Assembly (NCBI GenBank): GCA_030643285.1
Contig: DAOWMC010000095.1
Coordinates: forward strand, 1 to 5,294
Direction: 5' to 3'
Length of the DNA stretch: 5,294 bases
Source: Methanobacteriota archaeon
Lineage (GTDB): Archaea; Halobacteriota; Syntropharchaeia; DAOWMC01
The position numbers and the translations under genes are program-made. The notes beneath the pieces are model-generated. The model was not told where the DNA came from, ran no database searches, and saw nothing but the letters and a program-made list of their open reading frames with translations. Shown here piece by piece: positions 1-4,886 of this stretch (positions are counted from its first letter, which is position 1; each line of letters opens with the position of its first letter).

Positions 1-98
1 ATTGGATTATCATCATTATATTGTACTATTAAAACCTTTTGTTCCGCTTTTTTCACTTTCCCAAAAATAGATCCGGAACTACTGGTAAAGCGAGCCAT
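1..98 (-). CDS. Possible N-terminal fragment of a hypothetical protein, running off the left edge
   Basis: An open frame starts at the ATG complementary to 96-98 and stays open to the window edge, giving 32 residues that begin MARFTSSSGSIFGKVKKAEQ and continue with KVLIVQYNDDNP. An in-frame TAA lies four codons upstream, so this ATG is the only ATG start available. The composition (Ser-rich start, then Lys/Glu/Gln and a beta-like KVLIVQY stretch) looks protein-like, but I do not recognise the family. No clear Shine-Dalgarno site precedes it. A TATA-like TTATAA near 171-176 on this strand could be its promoter. The opposite strand is also open across 1-180, but its translation is rich in Phe, Cys and Leu and looks like an antisense shadow. 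The fragment is too short for a firm call. Confidence 0.35.
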   Translation of the reverse strand, partial: MARFTSSSGSIFGKVKKAEQKVLIVQYNDDNP

Positions 99-188
99 TG
101 TGCGAATTTGTTATAAGTTTTACCAACTTTTTGCGCCGTTTCAATTCCTTTTTTGGTTCGGAAAACCAATTTATAATACTTAGAATCT

Positions 189-722
189 TCATCCTCCAAT
201 TTCTTCAAAAACCTTCCCATAAGGGGGTTTATGTAACAATTTTAATTCTTCAATCATATTTTTCCAGTGGCTCCCCTTCCAGTAAACCTGACTACAACGT
301 ATACAAACCCAAAAGCTCGTACCTTCTTCAATTAGTCTTTTTGGGATGTAGGGCTTATCCAAAATGCCAATTTCACCTTTGGAGTCCACCTGCCTTATGA
401 CCGAATTACAGATGCTACACCTGCTCATTTTTGGCTCAATGTCAATATAATATGCTGAAAGTAACTCTTCAACCTGTTCTATCGATTTGTTTGGCCTCAT
501 ATAGTGGCAGTGGACGTCTAATCTTTTTGCTCTTTTTGCAAGTGTTTTATCCCTCGTTATCAAAATTCTGTTATCAATTTTAGCAATAATAAGTAAAAGG
601 TCATCTTCTCGTTTCGAATTAATTTTGGCATCAGCGATGTTGATCGTATCATAACCGAGCATTCTAAGCCGTGTTACAAGACGGCCAAACATTCTATCAA
701 TTATAAAAGAACACCCACACAT
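189..722 (-). CDS. Mut7-C family PIN-like RNase with zinc ribbon
   Basis: The 177-residue product matches the Mut7-C (formerly DUF82) family, predicted metal-dependent ribonucleases with a PIN-like fold followed by a zinc ribbon. Visible hallmarks, in order, are IIDRMFGRL with acidic D9, then LRMLGYDT (19-26), the acidic EDD at 39-41, ILITRDKTLA (53-62) with D58, and a zinc ribbon made from C102-x2-C105 and C140-x2-C143. The ribbon ends in the family signature YWKGSHW at 147-153. D9, D40/D41 and D58 are the likely metal ligands. The length is near that expected for the stand-alone archaeal form. The ATG at 722 is chosen because the next methionine (M11) would remove D9. An AAGGT lies just upstream, at the short spacing of three bases. 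The N-terminus MCGCSF carries two extra cysteines that I do not expect in the family. The small gene at 769-972 lies 46 bases upstream on the same strand, so co-transcription is possible. Its RNA substrate is unknown; a role in RNA processing is inferred from the family only. Confidence 0.93.
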   Translation of the reverse strand: MCGCSFIIDRMFGRLVTRLRMLGYDTINIADAKINSKREDDLLLIIAKIDNRILITRDKTLAKRAKRLDVHCHYMRPNKSIEQVEELLSAYYIDIEPKMSRCSICNSVIRQVDSKGEIGILDKPYIPKRLIEEGTSFWVCIRCSQVYWKGSHWKNMIEELKLLHKPPYGKVFEEIGG

Positions 723-755
723 CTAACCTTCTACTATACCGGAGTTCAAGTCATA

Positions 756-769
756 AAGGCGATCGCCTT
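756..769. other. Perfect 14-bp palindrome between the small gene and the Mut7-C gene
   Basis: AAGGCGATCGCCTT reads the same on both strands, with no spacer. Two further outer pairs are possible after one mismatch (753-754 with 771-772). It is GC-rich within an AT-rich gap and overlaps the last base of the TGA of the upstream small gene. No T-run follows on the minus strand, so it is not an obvious terminator. It could be a dimeric regulator's operator, a processing hairpin or a restriction-modification site; the sequence alone does not decide. Confidence 0.5.
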
Positions 770-972
770 CATTTAACCTTTATAGGACTACTAGGTATTA
801 AACTTTGTAGAAGGCAGTGTTTTCTTTCTTCGAGCTCTTCATACAACCCAATCTCGCTTTCATTCAAGACATCCCACCTAATCTTTAGCTGATCTATAGA
901 CGTATCGATATTGATAATCTCATCAATTATCTTTTCACTTCGCATCATAGGTCGTAACCCCAATTTACCCAT
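769..972 (-). CDS. Small helical hypothetical protein
   Basis: This short frame ends with TGA at 769-771. Its reading extends upstream to a TTG at 1047, but the part above about 975 translates to a Phe/Ile/Val-rich stretch from AT-rich DNA that overlaps the decayed transposase, so I do not accept that start. ATGs lie at 996, 972, 948 and 945. I place the start at 972 (67 residues, MGKLGLRPMMRSEK...), while 948 or 945 (59 or 58 residues) is nearly as likely, with a GGGG nine bases upstream. The body, about residues 10-55, is charged and amphipathic (SEKIIDEI, IDTSIDQLKI, LYEELEERK) and probably forms two helices or a coiled coil, ending in the basic tail SPIKVK. I do not recognise a family. 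It precedes the Mut7-C RNase on the same strand with a 46-base gap. It could be a real small protein or a chance frame. Confidence 0.45.
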   Translation of the reverse strand: MGKLGLRPMMRSEKIIDEIINIDTSIDQLKIRWDVLNESEIGLYEELEERKHCLLQSLIPSSPIKVK

Positions 973-1034
973 CTTTATGAACATACATATATCCATTATG
1001 TAAACATTATTTAGTAATATGAACACAGTACTAA

Positions 1035-1246
1035 AAAAAGCAACCAAAAATTCTATAAAAGCTCTAGTACGTAAACCTCAAGTTCCATGTCCGATAGACC
1101 ATGCCACTACTTTATCACGAGCATCTTTATCATGATACCATCATCAACATTTGGTCCGCCGTCTTTTTTCGTTTTATTGCAGAACAAATCGAATACGATG
1201 GTATTGAAAAGGGTTCCAAACGATAAGAGGTTTGATCTCTGATCGT
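1035..1246 (-). pseudogene. Decayed N-terminal fragment of an IS5-family (DUF772-type) transposase
   Basis: Minus-strand translation gives a recognisable but broken transposase N-terminus. One frame (1246-1208) reads YRLEPF. After an apparent one-base slip near 1208 a second frame continues as FNTIVFDLFCNKTKKDGG, then PNVDDGIMIKMLVIK. A TAG at 1107-1109 interrupts it where relatives carry Gln, and reading resumes as WHGLSDMELEVYVLELL to a second TAG at 1053-1055. A third frame then gives FIEFL. This follows the known order of Methanosarcina-like IS5 transposases: an NK(T/S)...GG(R)PN stretch, a (M/I)K(M/A)LVLQQW(Y/H)GLSD core, (P/M)ELE, then a SF..FLG motif. The DDE catalytic domain is absent; the sequence stops resembling a transposase by about 1035. 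No clear terminal inverted repeats or target duplication were found. Two stops and at least two frameshifts show it is long dead. Confidence 0.7.
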
Positions 1247-1248
1247 TT
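1218..1248. repeat. Inverted repeat (hairpin) inside the transposase remnant
   Basis: The arms 1218-1229 (AAACGATAAGAG) and 1237-1248 (CTCTGATCGTTT) pair over 12 positions with a single A-G mismatch, around the seven-base loop GTTTGAT. It overlaps the start of the decayed transposase reading and may be a leftover of the element's end region or a chance structure. No T-run follows it on either strand, so terminator function is unlikely. Confidence 0.35.
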
Positions 1249-1267
1249 ATCACAATGTTTTGCACTG

Positions 1268-1294
1268 CCGGTCAGATGAAATCACCTGAACCGG
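1268..1294. repeat. GC-tipped inverted repeat upstream of the transposase remnant
   Basis: CCGGTCAG (1268-1275) pairs with CTGAACCGG (1286-1294), leaving one bulged A and a ten-base loop. It lies 20 bases from the neighbouring inverted repeat and just outside the recognisable transposase reading. It might mark an old insertion-element end or be part of a small structured RNA; nothing in the sequence settles this. Confidence 0.4.
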
Positions 1295-1318
1295 ATTGGA
1301 TGCTTTCCGCATAATAAA

Positions 1319-1383
1319 TCATAATATTATGACATATTATCATGATATATATCAATTTCAGGATAAATCAATACATTTAATAC
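1319..1383 (+). promoter_or_regulatory. AT-rich palindromic promoter region of the DUF5658-like gene
   Basis: Three perfect palindromes follow one another: TCATAATATTATGA (1319-1332), TATCATGATA (1338-1347) and TGATATATATCA (1343-1354), the last two overlapping. A TATA-like TTTAATAC lies at 1376-1383, which would place transcription start near 1405 and give a very short leader. The TATATAT core of the third palindrome is an alternative TATA box with a leader of about 45 bases. The gene downstream has no neighbour on its strand, so it needs its own promoter. The palindromes could be operators but may also reflect AT-rich composition. Confidence 0.35.
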
Positions 1384-1405
1384 ACTTAGTCTTACTAATA
1401 TTAAA

Positions 1406-1413
1406 AGAGGTGA
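1406..1413 (+). promoter_or_regulatory. Strong Shine-Dalgarno site that fixes the start at 1419
   Basis: AGAGGTGA, an excellent anti-16S match, ends five bases before the ATG at 1419. The same frame can be read from a TTG at 1296, but those 41 extra codons come from AT-rich, palindrome-rich DNA and have no comparable site, so the ATG at 1419 is preferred. Confidence 0.75.
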
Positions 1414-1418
1414 ATAAC

Positions 1419-1766
1419 ATGGCATTTTCTCAAACTGATATGCTTTTATCCAAAAATCCATTTAGGTTCATTGCTGTCGGGTTGGGTCTGGCCCAGTATA
1501 CTGATGTCGTAACAACGATTGGGGGCATAAAACAACATGGATTGTTCATAGAGGGAAACACGATTGTAATTAGAACGATCCAAAATTACGGTTTTATGGG
1601 ATTTATCGGTGGAAAAATTATAGCATTGCTGATCGTGTTTGGGATGTCAGCAATCCTTCTAAAGCTTGGATTCAAAAAATCGGTTATCGCACTTTTAAGT
1701 ACCCTGACAATCTTTTTGGGATTAATGGCAATTCGTAATCTGTATCTTTTGATGCTGTGGCAGTAG
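1419..1766 (+). CDS. DUF5658-like three-helix membrane protein
   Basis: The product is a 115-residue, very hydrophobic protein. Three membrane segments are visible at about 15-36, 57-82 and 88-111, joined by short loops, with a basic turn (KLGFKK, 82-87) that probably faces the cytoplasm. The first segment and loop carry QYTDVVTTIGGI followed by GLFIEGN, with D29, T32, T33, E45 and N47. This resembles the D..(T)T..G......E.N pattern I associate with DUF5658 membrane proteins of archaea and bacteria, whose function is unknown. The final Pro of the usual ExNP is replaced here by Thr. It is the only plus-strand gene in the window, has its own promoter region, and converges with the membrane protein at 1776, leaving nine bases between stop codons and no room for a separate terminator. 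It ends in TAG. The family call is from motif memory and is moderately sure; the membrane topology is clearer. Confidence 0.82.
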   Translation: MAFSQTDMLLSKNPFRFIAVGLGLAQYTDVVTTIGGIKQHGLFIEGNTIVIRTIQNYGFMGFIGGKIIALLIVFGMSAILLKLGFKKSVIALLSTLTIFLGLMAIRNLYLLMLWQ

Positions 1767-1775
1767 GACTTTGCA

Positions 1776-2618
1776 TCATCCAAGCTTGTCCCAACTGGAC
1801 CTTTTATATAAAATTACCACAGCTATAACTGCAACGATACAAACTATTAAAATCACAACGTGTTTCATCTGACCGATAAATTCCTGATGCTCTCTATCAC
1901 CTATTACCTTTGAAGATGCAAGTTCAGAAGCAATCGTTGCGTTGTTGTATGCGTTATTAGCAGATACAAGTGATTCTTCTGTTTTACTGGCTGAATAAAG
2001 GCGATTTGCATCTCTTAGGTGCCAGTTTGCCAAATCAAAATGGGTCTTTATCTCGCCACCAATATTCGTACCATTTGCTTCGGCATTTGCTATTGATTCG
2101 TTTGCTTCATTAATAGCCCCTTTGGCGCGATCCAATGCAGCCAACACACCTTCGATGTCCTCTGTCGTTACTTCCCTTCGGATAGATTTTATCACTTCGT
2201 GTTGTTCATCGGTTTCATCGGTCTGCTTAATTGACATGAGAAGTATCTCTATCTTCTTTTCATGTGAAGAGGCCAAACCTGAGAGGCTGATCGTAAGATT
2301 ATCATACTTACCATGATCAAATATTAATCCTACTTTGCTACTACTATTTCCCTCTGTTTCAGTCTCCTCCATGCCTTTCATCGTAAAAGCCCATACAGGA
2401 TCCTCCAAACCTGTTTTAAAGGTTAAATTTGTCTTGGTGGTAAGGTCTGAACTAACCTCATCCAGCGTGATTCTTATGCTAACCTCTTTTCCAATGTCTA
2501 ATGTTTCCGGGATCCCGCTTCTGTGGGATTCGACGAGATTGGACTGCATAGCAACAACTGGCACTAAAAAAGATCCCAACAAGAATAATATTAATACAAC
2601 AACAATTTTTTTCTTCAT
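1776..2618 (-). CDS. Secreted, C-terminally anchored surface protein of unknown function, downstream of cetZ
   Basis: I do not recognise a named family for this 280-residue protein, but its architecture is clear. A signal peptide (MKKK, hydrophobic core 5-22) ends in VVA at 21-23, a plausible signal peptidase I site. Residues about 35-130 alternate polar and hydrophobic positions and look like a beta-sandwich domain. About 150-238 is Ala/Asn/Glu-rich and strongly helical, likely a helical bundle or coiled-coil stalk. A single membrane helix spans about 254-271, followed by the short positively charged tail YKRSSWDKLG. The bulk is therefore predicted to be outside the cell with its C-terminus inside. 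Six N-x-S/T sequons (N64, N91, N107, N173, N182, N226) fit an N-glycosylated archaeal surface protein. The gene starts 14 bases after the cetZ stop with AGGTGAT before its ATG, so it is probably expressed with cetZ. A role in envelope organisation is inference from position. Confidence 0.9.
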   Translation of the reverse strand: MKKKIVVVLILFLLGSFLVPVVAMQSNLVESHRSGIPETLDIGKEVSIRITLDEVSSDLTTKTNLTFKTGLEDPVWAFTMKGMEETETEGNSSSKVGLIFDHGKYDNLTISLSGLASSHEKKIEILLMSIKQTDETDEQHEVIKSIRREVTTEDIEGVLAALDRAKGAINEANESIANAEANGTNIGGEIKTHFDLANWHLRDANRLYSASKTEESLVSANNAYNNATIASELASSKVIGDREHQEFIGQMKHVVILIVCIVAVIAVVILYKRSSWDKLG

Positions 2619-2623
2619 TTAAT

Positions 2624-2630
2624 ATCACCT
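2624..2630 (-). promoter_or_regulatory. Shine-Dalgarno site of the surface-protein gene, in the cetZ intergenic gap
   Basis: AGGTGAT on the minus strand lies five bases before the ATG at 2618 and two bases after the cetZ TGA (2633-2635). The tight layout supports one transcript with translation re-initiating behind cetZ. Confidence 0.65.
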
Positions 2631-2632
2631 AT

Positions 2633-3814
2633 TCAAAACAATGGTTCCAGCGAATCATCAGTTTCCATTAAGTTGCCAAATTTCTCTTCTTTTTTACTTT
2701 CAAAGTCTTTAATCCTTTCCTGAGCTTCAGTAGCAGCTTTCTGAATTTCTTTAATCCTTGGGATATTAGAAACGCCTGAAAGCAATACAGTACTTGCTAC
2801 AAACTTACTATTTGGAATCGGATAATCTCCACCCCGAACCTCGGTGCCTGAGATCAAATTTTCCACCCATCGCCTTGACTTTTCTATACCCATTCTGTTT
2901 AGCTCTTCGGGGGGACCTGCAACTAAAATAAGTGCCTTTTCTGCAGTTTTTACGTCACATGATATCGTTAGCCTCCCCATAACTGCCCTTCTTACAAGAG
3001 ATGCGATCCTTGTGGTGGTATCAAGTCTATCAATCGATCCCCTATCCTTTTTAAACTGACTTTTTAATCGCCCTATAACACCGCCACTTTTACCTGGTAT
3101 CTCTTCTATTGCATAGCCTATGGTGGCAACCCCGCCAGTAGCAAGCGTGTTAATAATCTCGGAGGAATCAACCACCATATCCCCCACCTCGGCTTTTGAA
3201 CTAACTGCTTCCCCTGCACCTATTATAACACTAAGCCTTCTTACAATCTCCTCGTTTATGTGGCTATAAGCCTCCCCAAGGGTCTCACCCTCCTGCTTCC
3301 ACGATTCGTTATCAAACAAAAATAGGCAATCGGCCACGTTAATAAGCGTCATAAAACTTCTCGCCGCGTTTAACGTATAAAGTGAACCCTCATCGCTTGC
3401 GGGTAAAACTCCAAGTGCGTAAACCGGCTCGGTATATACTTCTTTTAACCTTTGTGAAATCACGGGAGCGCCTCCGGATCCGGTACCTCCACCCAGTCCC
3501 GCTATCACCAAAAACGCATCTGTCTGATGTGTTCCTCGTTTATCTATTGCGCTCTGTATTGTGTAAATGTCCTCCTGAGCAACTTTTGCACCAAGCTGAT
3601 TATCAGCCCCAACCCCATGCCCTTTTGTTATAGATTGACCTATAAGTAACCTATCCTCCATAGATATAGTATTAAGGCCCATAAGATCGGATTTGGCGGA
3701 GTTAATCGCAAGCGCCCGTACAATACTACGTTGCTTGGTCCTTGTATCATATTCCAAAAAAAGGTCTGCTATCTTTCCTCCTGCTTGCCCAAATCCGATT
3801 ACAAATAATTTCAT
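2633..3814 (-). CDS. cetZ: CetZ, archaeal tubulin-like cytoskeletal GTPase (CetZ1-type)
   Basis: CetZ proteins polymerise with GTP at the cell cortex and, in Haloferax volcanii, control cell shape and motility. The 393-residue product has the GTP-binding loops in order: GFGQAGGKIA (7-16), HGVGADNQLG (66-75), the tubulin signature GLGGGTGSGG (106-115), LPASDEG (137-143), and the T7 catalytic loop DSSEIINT (216-223). E219 corresponds to the Glu mutated to block activity in Haloferax CetZ1. The second domain contains SLVRRAVMGRL, LVAGPPEELNRMGIE and the VRGGDYPIP block, all shared with haloarchaeal CetZ1 as I recall it. A linker rich in Lys and Glu leads to the acidic tail DDSLEPLF, also similar to CetZ1 ends. 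It is not FtsZ: the SAKSDL and NAARSF segments are CetZ-type. I start at 3814 because GAGGGG lies eight bases upstream; an ATG at 3838 would add eight residues before the conserved MKLFVIGFG start. Its TATA box lies at 3880-3887. The surface-protein gene follows after 14 bases. Confidence 0.97.
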   Translation of the reverse strand: MKLFVIGFGQAGGKIADLFLEYDTRTKQRSIVRALAINSAKSDLMGLNTISMEDRLLIGQSITKGHGVGADNQLGAKVAQEDIYTIQSAIDKRGTHQTDAFLVIAGLGGGTGSGGAPVISQRLKEVYTEPVYALGVLPASDEGSLYTLNAARSFMTLINVADCLFLFDNESWKQEGETLGEAYSHINEEIVRRLSVIIGAGEAVSSKAEVGDMVVDSSEIINTLATGGVATIGYAIEEIPGKSGGVIGRLKSQFKKDRGSIDRLDTTTRIASLVRRAVMGRLTISCDVKTAEKALILVAGPPEELNRMGIEKSRRWVENLISGTEVRGGDYPIPNSKFVASTVLLSGVSNIPRIKEIQKAATEAQERIKDFESKKEEKFGNLMETDDSLEPLF

Positions 3815-3822
3815 TTTATGAT

Positions 3823-3828
3823 CCCCTC
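3823..3828 (-). promoter_or_regulatory. Shine-Dalgarno site that fixes the cetZ start
   Basis: GAGGGG on the minus strand lies eight bases before the ATG at 3814. It falls inside the eight-codon extension that an ATG at 3838 would add, so the shorter protein beginning MKLFVIGFG, as in other CetZ proteins, is preferred. Confidence 0.75.
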
Positions 3829-3879
3829 GTTTATGCAAATCGCTAAAACCACAATGAATGAGAATATTGGATTAACATA

Positions 3880-3887
3880 TATATAAA
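3880..3887 (-). promoter_or_regulatory. Archaeal TATA box for the cetZ operon
   Basis: TTTATATA on the minus strand matches the archaeal box A consensus. With the usual spacing of about 25 bases, transcription would start near 3857 and leave a leader of about 40 bases before the cetZ ATG. It lies in the 96-base gap after galT, indicating that cetZ and the surface-protein gene can be transcribed separately from the sugar genes. No clear purine-rich BRE was resolved upstream. Confidence 0.6.
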
Positions 3888-3910
3888 TATGATGCATCTA
3901 TTCTATTTGC

Positions 3911-4885
3911 CTATTTCAGATATTTTGCCGCGTCCTCTGGTGGAACTATGTTTATGTACATTTCAGTACTTTTCTCAAATCCAGCCTCTATAGAAATTTT
4001 TGGTTGTATCCTCACATTGAAATGATACTTCCTACCGCCGGTTTGGAAGAACATGTAGTTGTATGGTGGGTCACCCAGGACGTCTTTAAGCCTGCGTAAC
4101 GTGTTTCTAAGTATTATGGCAAAAGAGTCCAATCCCACCTGATCAAACCTGTTTAAGTTACATTTATGCTTTTTTGGTAGAATCCACATTTCAAATGGTG
4201 ATTTGGAATAGAAAGGTGCGAAACATATCCAACCCTCGTTTTCTTCTATCAAACGCTCTGAAACAGCTTCTTTTTCAACTATGTTACAATATGGACAGTT
4301 CTTAGTCTTTATTTTCTTAAGTTCATTTTCAATTTTTGGTGGCATTAAAGGGGAGGTTATTATCTGCGTGTGTGGATGTAAAAGAGATGCCCCTGCTTGC
4401 CTACCATGATTTCTAAAGAGCGAAACATACGCTACCCCTTCTTTTGATGAATAATATTTAATTCTATCAGAATACACCTTTAAAAGGAGCTTTATTTCGC
4501 CATCATCAAGATCGGAAGGATGGTTGGTATGGCTCCCCGTCTCTGTAATAATTTCGTGATACCCGTAACCTGCATGTTTTATCCATCCCGCATCCGCATT
4601 TTTTACTTTTGAGCTATCCGGGCTTAGTGCTGGATACAGATTCGGAAAACACCGCACGTCCCAGTCTCTGACTATACTATCCTTTTCATCTTTTAAAACC
4701 GCACCTCCTTTATAGACTGCTACTGCAGGAGGTGTGCTCTCCTCGTTACCGGGGCAAAAAGGGCAGTTTGAACTGCTGCCCACATCATCCTTTCCAGATT
4801 TTTTAAAGTCAGACGGTCTTTTCCCCCTATCAACGGCTATTATACAATACTCGTCCAAAAAATAATGTTTTCTGATCTCAGTCAT
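3911..4885 (-). CDS. galT: GalT-family hexose-1-phosphate uridylyltransferase
   Basis: GalT (HIT superfamily) swaps UMP between UDP-glucose and galactose-1-phosphate through a uridylyl-histidine intermediate. The 324-residue product is full length. It shows the first zinc pair C41-x2-C44 (NCPFCPGNE), VRCFPNLYPAL (77-87), GYHEIITET with H110, the catalytic HPH at 170-172 in AGASLLHPHTQI, and a second CxxC at C197/C200 (KNCPYCNI) common in archaeal and thermophile GalT. SPFEMWILPKKH (229-240) and the closing AGFEK...YINIVPPEDAAKYL follow. At 288-290 it reads HFN, where the classical enzyme has HxH binding a non-essential structural metal. Substrate choice is uncertain, since some relatives act on ADP-glucose or other sugars. 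The ATG at 4885 follows the TGA of the glycosyltransferase by one base and has only a weak GAGTGA ahead of it, which suggests translational coupling. The gene stops with TAG. The pairing points to sugar-nucleotide supply for a polysaccharide. Confidence 0.95.
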   Translation of the reverse strand: MTEIRKHYFLDEYCIIAVDRGKRPSDFKKSGKDDVGSSSNCPFCPGNEESTPPAVAVYKGGAVLKDEKDSIVRDWDVRCFPNLYPALSPDSSKVKNADAGWIKHAGYGYHEIITETGSHTNHPSDLDDGEIKLLLKVYSDRIKYYSSKEGVAYVSLFRNHGRQAGASLLHPHTQIITSPLMPPKIENELKKIKTKNCPYCNIVEKEAVSERLIEENEGWICFAPFYSKSPFEMWILPKKHKCNLNRFDQVGLDSFAIILRNTLRRLKDVLGDPPYNYMFFQTGGRKYHFNVRIQPKISIEAGFEKSTEMYINIVPPEDAAKYLK

Positions 4886-4886
4886 T

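Noticed and set aside
153..169. Hairpin TTGGTT/AACCAA as terminator of the Mut7-C gene
   Set aside because: In the minus-strand direction it is followed by an A-run, not a T-run, so it does not fit an archaeal terminator.
98..400. Plus-strand 100-codon frame
   Set aside because: It is antisense to the well-supported Mut7-C gene and its translation has no protein-like features.
1107..1109. TAG in the transposase reading as a pyrrolysine codon
   Set aside because: Relatives have Gln here (CAG to TAG is one transition), and a second TAG and frameshifts show simple decay. TAG also ends galT and the DUF5658-like gene.
1195..1294. C/D-box guide RNA (CTGA at 1239 and 1286, GATGAA at 1276)
   Set aside because: The D'-C' spacing of about 32 bases is too long and the C'-D spacing of about four bases is too short for a guide.
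1250..1312. 20-codon minus-strand ORF beginning MRKASNPVQV
   Set aside because: It stops at once with TGA TAA, has no recognisable match, and lies in the hairpin region before the transposase relic.
1296..1418. N-terminal extension of the DUF5658-like gene from a TTG at 1296
   Set aside because: The extra 41 codons come from AT-rich palindromic DNA, and the ATG at 1419 has a strong Shine-Dalgarno site.
2335..2622. Plus-strand 95-codon frame opposite the surface-protein gene
   Set aside because: It is an antisense shadow of a gene with signal peptide, ribosome site and operon context.
3815..3838. Eight-codon upstream start for CetZ
   Set aside because: It would place the GAGGGG ribosome site inside the coding region and add residues before the conserved CetZ start.
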